Shown in pieces: positions 25,287-31,939 of a stretch of 64,000 nt of DNA; the first letter of the stretch is position 1, and every line of letters starts with the position of its first letter. This stretch comes from Clostridia bacterium (GTDB lineage: Bacteria; Bacillota; Clostridia; Oscillospirales; CAG-272): the NCBI GenBank assembly GCA_017937845.1, contig JAGBCV010000027.1, forward strand, positions 1-64,000. Direction: 5' to 3'. The notes beneath the pieces were generated by a model that was not told the origin of the DNA, ran no database searches, and was given only the letters and a program-made list of their open reading frames with translations. A program made the translations under genes and the position numbers.

Positions 25287-27386
25287 ATGTTCGAAAACTA
25301 CAAAGTATTTGAATATGAATATGCAGGCAGACCTCTCAAGGTAGAAGTCGGCAAGGTCGCAGGCCTTGCAAACGGCTCCTGCATGATTCACTACGGTGAG
25401 ACCACCATCCTCGCTTGTGCAACCGCATCCGCAAAGCCCCGCGACGGTATCGACTTCCTTCCTCTCTCCGTTGACTATGACGAAAAAATGTACTCTGTCG
25501 GTAAGATTCCCGGCGGTTTCCTCCGCCGTGAAGGCAAGCCCTCTGAAAAAGCAGTTCTCACAAGCCGCGTCATCGACCGCCCGATCCGTCCTCTCTTCCC
25601 GAAGGACCTCCGCAATGACGTTGCGCTCACCCTTACCGTTATGTCCGTTGACCCCGATTGCTCCCCCGAGATCACCGCGATGATCGGCGCATCCATTGCC
25701 CTTTCCATCTCCGACATCCCGTGGAACGGTCCGATCGGCGGCGCGTTCATCGGTCTTGTTGACGGCAAGCCCGTCCTCAACCCCACCGCTGAACAGGAAA
25801 AGGTAAGCGACCTCCAGCTCACCGTTGCAGCTTCCGAAAAGAAAGTCGTTATGATCGAAGCAGGTGCAAACGAAGTTGCTGACGACGTTATGTACGACGC
25901 CATCATGTTCGCACATGAAGAAATCAAAAAGCTTCTCGTATTCATCAATGAAATCATCGCAACCGTTGGCAAGCCCAAGTTTGATTATCCCTCTTGCGAG
26001 CTTGACCACGATATGTTCGATAAGGTCTTCGCTTACTGCGAAAAGGCTGTTATGGAAGCGCTTGACACAGACGACAAGACCGTTCGTGACGCAAAGATGC
26101 AGCCCATCATGGACGATATCCTCGCTACCTTCAGCGAAGAATATCCCGAAATGGACGTTATCCTGCCCGAACTCATCTATAAGATTCAGAAAAAGATCGT
26201 TCGCCGTTGGCTCCTCGTTGATAAGAAGCGTGTAGACGGCAGACGCATGGACCAGATCCGTCCTCTCGCAGCAGAAGTCGGCATCCTTCCCAGAACACAC
26301 GGTACAGGTCTTTTCACACGTGGTCAGACACAGGTCCTCACCATCGCTACCCTCGGTCCGCTCAGCGATTCTCAGATGCTCGAAGGTCTCGATGACGAAA
26401 CCGAAAAGCGTTACATGCACCACTATAATATGCCCGGCTATTCCACAGGCGAAGCAAAGGCGATCCGTTCTCCCGGCAGACGTGAGATCGGTCACGGCGC
26501 GCTCGCAGAACGCTCTCTCGTTCCTGTTCTTCCCTCCAAAGAAGAATTTCCTTATGCAATGCGTCTTGTTTCCGAGGTCGTAAGCTCCAACGGTTCCACA
26601 TCTCAGGCTTCCGTTTGCGGTTCTACCCTCGCTCTTATGGATGCAGGTGTTCCGATCAAGGCTCCCGTTGCCGGTATCTCCTGCGGTCTTATCACAGCAG
26701 AAGACGGTTCTTGGGACACCATGATCGACATTCAGGGTCTTGAAGACTTCTACGGCGATATGGACTTCAAGGTTGCAGGTACTCATAAGGGTATCACCTC
26801 CATTCAGATGGACCTCAAGATCGACGGTCTTACCCCCGAAATCATCAAGCAGGCACTTGAGACCACACACGCAGGCAGAGATTACATCATTGATGAGATC
26901 ATTCTCAAGGCTATCCCTGCTCCTCGTGCAGAAATCAGCAAGTATGCTCCCAAGCTCATCACCATGAAGATCAACCCCGACAAGATCCGTGACGTTATCG
27001 GCTCCGGCGGTAAGATCATTCAGAAGATCGTTGCAGAAACAGGCGCGAAGATCGACATCGAAGATGACGGCACCGTATACATTCTCGCCGTTAACTCCGC
27101 CGCTGCAAACGAAGCAAAGGGCATCATCGATGCTATCGTATTTGAACCCGTTGAAGGCTGCTGCTACACAGGTACTGTAACAAGAATCATTCCGATCGGC
27201 GCATTCGTTGAGATCGCGCCCGGCAAGGAAGGTCTTGTTCATATCTCCAAGCTCGACTTCAAGAGAGTGGAAAAGGTAGAAGACGTTGTTGACGTTGGCG
27301 ATAAGGTTACCGTTAAGTTCCTTGGCTTCGACGAAAAGGGCAGAATCAATCTTTCCAGAAAAGATGCTCTTCCTCGTAACAACTAA
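25287..27386 (+). CDS. pnp: polynucleotide phosphorylase
   Basis: The 699-residue enzyme degrades RNA 3' to 5' with phosphate. It has two RNase PH domains (the first beginning around RPLKVEVGKVAGLANGS; the second around residue 325 with RPLAAEVGILPRTHGTGLF). A KH domain follows (DKIRDVIGSGGKIIQKI, about residue 565). A C-terminal S1 domain starts around GCCYTGTVTRI. It acts in mRNA turnover and sRNA control. The ATG follows AAAGGAG. It lies downstream of rpsO with a 198-base gap that holds a terminator-like hairpin and a structured leader. Confidence 0.97.
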   Translation: MFENYKVFEYEYAGRPLKVEVGKVAGLANGSCMIHYGETTILACATASAKPRDGIDFLPLSVDYDEKMYSVGKIPGGFLRREGKPSEKAVLTSRVIDRPIRPLFPKDLRNDVALTLTVMSVDPDCSPEITAMIGASIALSISDIPWNGPIGGAFIGLVDGKPVLNPTAEQEKVSDLQLTVAASEKKVVMIEAGANEVADDVMYDAIMFAHEEIKKLLVFINEIIATVGKPKFDYPSCELDHDMFDKVFAYCEKAVMEALDTDDKTVRDAKMQPIMDDILATFSEEYPEMDVILPELIYKIQKKIVRRWLLVDKKRVDGRRMDQIRPLAAEVGILPRTHGTGLFTRGQTQVLTIATLGPLSDSQMLEGLDDETEKRYMHHYNMPGYSTGEAKAIRSPGRREIGHGALAERSLVPVLPSKEEFPYAMRLVSEVVSSNGSTSQASVCGSTLALMDAGVPIKAPVAGISCGLITAEDGSWDTMIDIQGLEDFYGDMDFKVAGTHKGITSIQMDLKIDGLTPEIIKQALETTHAGRDYIIDEIILKAIPAPRAEISKYAPKLITMKINPDKIRDVIGSGGKIIQKIVAETGAKIDIEDDGTVYILAVNSAAANEAKGIIDAIVFEPVEGCCYTGTVTRIIPIGAFVEIAPGKEGLVHISKLDFKRVEKVEDVVDVGDKVTVKFLGFDEKGRINLSRKDALPRNN

Positions 27387-27396
27387 TAAATGACAT

Positions 27397-27423
27397 AAGC
27401 GTATCCGCGATGCGGATACGCTT
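27397..27423 (+). terminator. terminator of pnp
   Basis: AAGCGTATCCGC pairs with GCGGATACGCTT, followed by T-rich DNA. Confidence 0.85.
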
Positions 27424-27453
27424 TCTTTTTGCTTATAGCATATCGTATAGAAA

Positions 27454-27486
27454 AAAGCTCCCGAAAGACAAGCTTTCGGGAGCTTT
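27454..27486. terminator. terminator of the AspT-like gene
   Basis: A 14-bp stem (AAAGCTCCCGAAAG and its complement) lies directly past the stop of the leftward transporter gene. Confidence 0.8.
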
Positions 27487-27497
27487 GATTCTCTGAA

Positions 27498-28742
27498 TTA
27501 AGAGCAGAACAAAATAATGAACTGAGATGCTAACACAACTGCAATCAATGCAAAGGGATAAGTTGCAGCATAAGCGGAAGCAACGTCTTCGGTCTTGGAA
27601 ACACCGATAAGCGTACCAAGAGCGGGAGTAGAAGTCATACCACCTGTAATAGAACCAAGGTTGTTGAGAAGCGGGAGCTTCAAAACGTACTTTGCGAAGA
27701 GGAAACCAATGATCATAGGAACAAGAGTAATGATTACACCATAGAGGAAATAAACAGGCTGGAAATATTCAATAAATTCAGCTCCGCCGGAGATACCTGC
27801 ACCAATGAGGAAGAGCATCAAACCGAATTCGCGGAAAACCTTGAGTGTGCTTGCTTCGGGCATGATGGAGATCTTACCGATTCTGGAGAAATGACCGAAG
27901 ATAAGCGCAGTCAAAAGACAACCGCCTGTTGTTGTGAGAGAGAACGTACCAATCTTGATATTACCGACCAAAATACCAATCACTGCCGCGAGAGCAAAAG
28001 GCATGAAACCAAATTCGTCCATATGGATGAGTTTTCCGGTATATTTCTTTTCATCAGCAGTAGCAACAGCTGTGATCTTTGCGCGTTCTGCCGCCATATC
28101 TGCCTTGAGGAATTTCGGAATGAGCTGAACGAAAAGAACAACGCCGATAACACCGAAGAGATACGCGATCGCATGACCTACGGAAACAGCTTCTTGGAAG
28201 TTCTTTGCAGTTTCTTTTGCTGCAGAGAAAGCGGGAGTGGACGTCAAGGAACCAGAAAGAATACCGACGAGCATCGCTGTAAATTCATCGTTACCCATTG
28301 TTTCGGGCTTAAAGAGTCTGCCGACATAGATACAGCCAACCGTTGCAAGCGCACCTGCAACGATGATGATCAAACCAAGAAGAATATAGGACTTGAAGTT
28401 CTTTTTAAGATTGCTAAAAAATTTCGGACCTGCAATGAAACCAACGGAGGTTACGAAAAGAACGAGACCGAGAGTTTCCAAAACAGAAAGGAATTTGTCA
28501 AGCATTAAAGTAAATTCTGTAGATGCTTCACCGACCTTGACTGTGGCAGCCAAAGCATTGCTGAGAGGCTCATAGAGGAAAACACCGAATACGAGAGCCA
28601 TAATGAAAACGCCGCCCGTACCGAGGTTGACACCCTTAATGGTGATTCTGCCGAGGATATAGCCAACTGCCGCAACCGCCATAACGCAGAGCATAAAGAG
28701 AGCCTTACCCGTGACATAAAAATTTTCAAAAAGATTTTCCAT
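27498..28742 (-). CDS. AspT/YidE-family putative transporter
   Basis: The 414-residue membrane protein has two homologous halves of about five spans, each carrying the family motif with serine/threonine-proline (SGSLTSTPAFSAAKE near residue 160 and TGGMTSTPALGTLIG near residue 370). This is the AspT/YidE/YbjL duplication domain. AspT exchanges aspartate for alanine; many relatives are uncharacterised anion carriers. The central cytoplasmic RCK_C (TrkA_C) domains found in AspT and YidE are missing, and only a short charged loop remains. The start follows AAGGAG. It has its own promoter and terminator. Confidence 0.82.
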   Translation of the reverse strand: MENLFENFYVTGKALFMLCVMAVAAVGYILGRITIKGVNLGTGGVFIMALVFGVFLYEPLSNALAATVKVGEASTEFTLMLDKFLSVLETLGLVLFVTSVGFIAGPKFFSNLKKNFKSYILLGLIIIVAGALATVGCIYVGRLFKPETMGNDEFTAMLVGILSGSLTSTPAFSAAKETAKNFQEAVSVGHAIAYLFGVIGVVLFVQLIPKFLKADMAAERAKITAVATADEKKYTGKLIHMDEFGFMPFALAAVIGILVGNIKIGTFSLTTTGGCLLTALIFGHFSRIGKISIMPEASTLKVFREFGLMLFLIGAGISGGAEFIEYFQPVYFLYGVIITLVPMIIGFLFAKYVLKLPLLNNLGSITGGMTSTPALGTLIGVSKTEDVASAYAATYPFALIAVVLASQFIILFCS

Positions 28743-28778
28743 GTTGTTGAACTCCTTATAAATTTATTTTGCTATATC

Positions 28779-28807
28779 ATTTTAACGCAGTTTATAGGAA
28801 AAGTCAA
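28779..28807 (-). promoter_or_regulatory. promoter of the AspT-like gene
   Basis: Reading leftward: TTGACT, a 17-base spacer and TAAAAT. Confidence 0.65.
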
Positions 28808-28928
28808 CAGAAAATATGAATATTTTTTGAACTTTTTCCCCAAAAATCGATTTTTTGTTCAACATATGATCCAATACGATTCAACGCAAAAAATATTGAA
28901 AATTTTTCAAAAAATTTCAAAAAAGGTA

Positions 28929-28957
28929 TTGACATTTTGAAAGAAATAGTATATAAT
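28929..28957 (+). promoter_or_regulatory. promoter of the tRNA-Leu pair
   Basis: TTGACA, 17 bases and TATAAT: a full consensus promoter 44 bases before the first tRNA. Confidence 0.85.
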
Positions 28958-29000
28958 AGTTTTCGTCGCAAGGGCACAGAGCACGAAAGAAGCGACAAAT

Positions 29001-29084
29001 GCGAGAGTGGCGGAACTGGCAGACGCGCACGTTTGAGGGGCGTGTGGTTACACCGTACGGGTTCAAGTCCCGTTTCTCGCACCA
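29001..29084 (+). tRNA. tRNA-Leu (anticodon GAG)
   Basis: The 84-nt sequence starts GCGAGAGTGGCGGAA and ends in an encoded CCA. The acceptor arms pair (GCGAGAG with TTCTCGC), the T-loop is GTTCAAGTC, and the anticodon loop is TTGAGGG, giving GAG. The long variable arm is typical of class II tRNA-Leu. Confidence 0.95.
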
Positions 29085-29087
29085 TTC

Positions 29088-29109
29088 AGCCACTGTGTAA
29101 ACAGTGGCT
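29088..29109 (+). terminator. hairpin between the two tRNA-Leu genes
   Basis: AGCCACTG pairs with CAGTGGCT, followed by GTTTT. It may be a processing signal or partial terminator. Confidence 0.7.
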
Positions 29110-29129
29110 GTTTTAATCTAAATCGGTAT

Positions 29130-29212
29130 GCGGATATGGCGGAATTGGCAGACGCGCTGGTTTCAGGTTCCAGTGGGCGACCATGCAGGTTCAAGTCCTG
29201 TTATCCGCACCA
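29130..29212 (+). tRNA. tRNA-Leu (anticodon CAG)
   Basis: The 83-nt sequence starts GCGGATATGGCGGAA and ends in an encoded CCA. The anticodon loop TTCAGGT gives CAG for CUG codons. The last anticodon-stem pair is a T-T mismatch. It has the long variable arm of tRNA-Leu and a GTTCAAGTC T-loop. Confidence 0.94.
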
Positions 29213-29214
29213 GT

Positions 29215-29238
29215 GTGAGTGTTCGTAAGGACACTCAC
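29215..29238 (+). terminator. terminator after the second tRNA-Leu
   Basis: GTGAGTGT pairs with ACACTCAC, followed by a T-run. Confidence 0.85.
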
Positions 29239-29261
29239 ATTTTTTATTTCTGTTATCACCC

Positions 29262-29297
29262 AAAAACGACAAATTTCAAGAGAAATTTGTCGTTTTT
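29262..29297. terminator. very strong bidirectional hairpin
   Basis: A perfect 16-bp stem (AAAAACGACAAATTTC and its complement) surrounds a four-base loop, with A and T runs on both sides. No extra gene lies between it and the tRNA terminator. Confidence 0.85.
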
Positions 29298-29321
29298 CTA
29301 TGATAAAGCATTACAAAAATA

Positions 29322-29446
29322 TTTTATCGAAATACATTACCGATTGAGTTTTGAGCATACTATATCTTGTTTTGTTGAAAAAATCAATATTGATTTCGAT
29401 AAAATTCGGCAACCGTCTTGACGAAATCTTTGTTTTATCATATAAT
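29322..29446 (+). promoter_or_regulatory. operator array and promoter of the CmpB-like gene
   Basis: The promoter is TTGACG (29418-29423), 17 bases, TATAAT (29441-29446). Upstream lies a perfect 16-bp palindrome AAATCAATATTGATTT (29381-29396). It sits inside a 12-bp inverted repeat, TTTTATCGAAAT (29322-29333) and ATTTCGATAAAA (29393-29404). Confidence 0.55.
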
Positions 29447-29539
29447 ATTGTTATAATTTTGTGAAAAAACTTTTCAGTTTCTTCGACACCCTTGTCTCAC
29501 AGCACGATCCATCTCTGATGAAAGGTGTGAGTTCAAAGC

Positions 29540-30157
29540 ATGAAAACCAATACACAGCATTCCCACGGACGTCATATCCGTATCAAGGTGCTTTTTTTGA
29601 CGGGATTTCTCGTTTCGTTCCTCGGCTGGGCATGGGAAATGCTTTACGCGGCATTGATCTTGCAAAGCCCCAACGACCGCGGATTTTTGATTCTTCCGAT
29701 ATGCCCCATTTACGGCATTTCCGTCGTCGCCATCTATCTTCTGTTCCGCACACCCAAGAAAATGCGTCTATTCGGAAAAGATATCGCAAAGCATGATCCT
29801 GTTTTGCGTTATTTGACATATTTTCTTTTGTCGGGTCTGTTTGCCACGATCTTCGAGCTGATAACAGGTTTTTTCTTTGACCGGGTCTTTCATATTCATC
29901 TGTGGAATTATAAGGATAGCTTCGGAAGCATCGGCGGTTATGTGGCATTCTTCCCTTCTCTCCTGTGGGGCTTTATCATAACGGCTTTTATGAGGCTTGT
30001 TTTTCATCCCGTGTATCATTTCGTGCAAAAGCATACACATAAGACCTTGTCAGTCTTCTTTTGGATTTGTCTTTTTCTTTTGCTTGCAGATACGACCTTT
30101 AATTTCTCATATCTTATTTTATACGGAAAATGGTTCAATTTCAATTTTTTATTTTGA
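29540..30157 (+). CDS. CmpB-like membrane protein (ABC-transporter type IV)
   Basis: The 205-residue protein has about five membrane segments. The motif GFFFDRVFHIHLWNYKD, preceded by LFATIFELITG, is the hallmark of the PF06541 family (annotated as ABC-transporter type IV or CmpB). Its biochemical role is unclear despite the name. The start ATG has AAAGGTG about 12 bases upstream; a nearby alternative is not evident. No ABC ATPase is adjacent. It has its own promoter with an elaborate upstream repeat array and converges on the SDR gene across a shared hairpin. Confidence 0.75.
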   Translation: MKTNTQHSHGRHIRIKVLFLTGFLVSFLGWAWEMLYAALILQSPNDRGFLILPICPIYGISVVAIYLLFRTPKKMRLFGKDIAKHDPVLRYLTYFLLSGLFATIFELITGFFFDRVFHIHLWNYKDSFGSIGGYVAFFPSLLWGFIITAFMRLVFHPVYHFVQKHTHKTLSVFFWICLFLLLADTTFNFSYLILYGKWFNFNFLF

Positions 30158-30172
30158 ATATGATAAAATAGA

Positions 30173-30194
30173 AAAGCGGGCAAACGCCCGCTTT
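30173..30194. terminator. terminator between the CmpB-like and SDR genes
   Basis: AAAGCGGGC pairs with GCCCGCTTT around a four-base loop at a convergent junction. Confidence 0.8.
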
Positions 30195-30258
30195 CGTTAT
30201 TTTCTGAGAAATTGCTCGCATCATCGTCAGCAGCAACTTGCCGCCCTGTTATGATGAT

Positions 30259-31059
30259 TCAAGGACGCAATCCCATGCCGCCTTCCAAGGTCAAGGTTTC
30301 CCCGTTCATATATTTGAAATCGGGCGTTGCGATCTGCACACAAACTCTGCCAATATCCTTCTCGGGATCGCCAAAATGACCTGCCGGCGGAATCTCCACG
30401 TTTTCTTTGAAGGCTTCGGGATACTGCTTTTCAAAATTTTCAAGCTGTGCCGTCCAAGCAAGCGGACAGATGACGTTTGTGTTGATACCGTCTTTTGCCC
30501 ATTCCGTTGCGGCAACACGGGAAAGCCCGCGGATACCTTCTTTTGCCGCAGCATACGAGCATTGACCGAAATTACCGAAAAGTCCTGCCCCGGAAGCAAA
30601 ATTGATGATGCTTCCCTTGGTTTCCTTCAAATACGGATAGCACGCTTTCATATAATAGAAGGTAGCGTACAGCCCCGAATAGATCGCAAGGTCAAATTGC
30701 TCCGTCGAATGTTGATGGATCGGCACGCCCGATGCGGAAGCCTGCGCGGCGTTTATGAGCACGTGAAGCGAGCCAAACTCTTGAATCGCTCTTTCCACAA
30801 CATCCTTTGTGATGGCTTCGTTATCCGCGCCTGCTCGAATATCTGCCGAAATCGGCAAAACGCGAATACCATAGAGTCTTTCCAATTCTTCCTTGGCTTT
30901 TTCTAATTTTGCGACGTTTCGTCCGGTAATGACTAAATTCGCGCCCTCCTTAGCATATGCGGTCGCAATGCCATAACCGATAGAGCCACATCTGCCGTCT
31001 GCCAGCACAGAATAGCCCGCGCCGGTGATCATCACTGTTTTTCCGTTCCAATAACGCAT
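30259..31059 (-). CDS. short-chain dehydrogenase/reductase
   Basis: The 266-residue Rossmann-fold oxidoreductase has an N-terminal nucleotide site (VMITGAGYSVLADGRCGSIG, a longer than usual glycine-rich loop as in enoyl-reductase-like SDRs). It also has INAAQ, a catalytic Ser in NFASGAG and the Tyr-x-x-x-Lys pair in SYAAAKEG. The substrate is unknown. It starts 38 bases after the flavin reductase-rubredoxin gene and is probably cotranscribed, suggesting a joint redox role. AAAGGAG precedes the ATG. The C-terminus carries the common SDR motif G-x-x-L-T-L-EGG. Confidence 0.88.
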   Translation of the reverse strand: MRYWNGKTVMITGAGYSVLADGRCGSIGYGIATAYAKEGANLVITGRNVAKLEKAKEELERLYGIRVLPISADIRAGADNEAITKDVVERAIQEFGSLHVLINAAQASASGVPIHQHSTEQFDLAIYSGLYATFYYMKACYPYLKETKGSIINFASGAGLFGNFGQCSYAAAKEGIRGLSRVAATEWAKDGINTNVICPLAWTAQLENFEKQYPEAFKENVEIPPAGHFGDPEKDIGRVCVQIATPDFKYMNGETLTLEGGMGLRP

Positions 31060-31097
31060 CTTGATTCTCCTTTCCGTTTGATATCCGTTTTTTTATA

Positions 31098-31715
31098 TTA
31101 TTTAATTGGTTCAAAATCGATCGCGCCATGCTTGCAGATCGGACAAATGAAGTCTTCGGGAAGCTCGTCGTCCTCATGAACGTATCCGCAGATCTTGCAA
31201 ACGTAGCCTTTTTTCTTTTTCGTTTCGGGTTTGGGTTTTACGTATTTATGATAATATGCGTATGTCATCGATTCCTCATCGGAAATCACGCTTGCCGCCG
31301 TAACGGAGCAGATGAACATACCGTGTGTCCCAAGGTCAATATAATCCTCCACCTTTAAGGACATAAAGGAATTGATATATTTGGGCAAAACGACAAGTCC
31401 GTTTTCAGAACGAAGCGGTTCACAATTTGCAAACTTATCGGTATTTCTGCCGCTGACAAAGCCAAAAGCTTCAAAGACGGCAAACGGTGCTTTTTCTGTC
31501 AGACAGTTGACGTTCATGATGCCCGTTTCTTTGATGATATCGTGAGAATAATTCTGTTTATTGATGGTAACGGCAATTCTTTCGGGAGTACTCGTCACTT
31601 GAATGACGGTATTGACGATTAGTCCGTTATCCTTTTTGCCATCGTGAGAAGTGACGACGTAAAGACCGTATCCGATACGGAACAGCGCTTTCATATCCAT
31701 TGTGTTTTCAAACAT
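31098..31715 (-). CDS. flavin reductase-rubredoxin fusion (Hrb type)
   Basis: The 205-residue protein fuses an FMN-binding flavin reductase domain (residues 1-160) to a C-terminal rubredoxin (about 168-200). The rubredoxin has CKICGY and CPICKHG forming the Cys4 iron site. High-molecular-weight rubredoxins of this design move electrons from NAD(P)H to flavodiiron proteins and help anaerobes reduce oxygen or NO. No flavodiiron gene is visible nearby. It is the first gene of a two-gene operon with the SDR. A 16-bp inverted repeat lies just upstream of its promoter. Confidence 0.9.
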   Translation of the reverse strand: MFENTMDMKALFRIGYGLYVVTSHDGKKDNGLIVNTVIQVTSTPERIAVTINKQNYSHDIIKETGIMNVNCLTEKAPFAVFEAFGFVSGRNTDKFANCEPLRSENGLVVLPKYINSFMSLKVEDYIDLGTHGMFICSVTAASVISDEESMTYAYYHKYVKPKPETKKKKGYVCKICGYVHEDDELPEDFICPICKHGAIDFEPIK

Positions 31716-31777
31716 CTTGATTTCCTCCTTTGTATCCGACTCCGTGCTTTCGGAATCGTTTTTGATCTTCTGTTTTT

Positions 31778-31820
31778 AGTATATCATCATTTTGGAGATT
31801 TGTCTGTTGAATTTTCAACA
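31778..31820 (-). promoter_or_regulatory. promoter and operator-like repeat of the hrb-SDR operon
   Basis: Reading leftward: CAGACA, 17 bases, TATACT. Directly upstream of the -35 lies TGTTGAATTTTCAACA (31805-31820), whose seven-base arms are perfect complements. Confidence 0.5.
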
Positions 31821-31867
31821 TAATAGGAATTATTTTCAAAATTTATCATTTTTTTCTGAAAAATTTT

Positions 31868-31903
31868 GCCCCGATAGACCGCAGTTCTGCCGTCCATCGG
31901 GGC
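31868..31903 (-). terminator. terminator near the ADP-ribosylglycohydrolase gene
   Basis: GCCCCGAT pairs with ATCGGGGC and a T-run follows to the right. Leftward it has AAAATTT. It lies between the hrb promoter and the 3' end of the lipoprotein gene. Confidence 0.6.
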
Positions 31904-31939
31904 TTTTTTCAGTCTTCAAAAAGGTAGCGAACTTGCCGC

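Noticed and set aside
25224..27242. A 672-codon minus-strand frame opposite pnp
   Set aside because: Antisense to a highly expressed, strongly codon-biased gene; no independent support.
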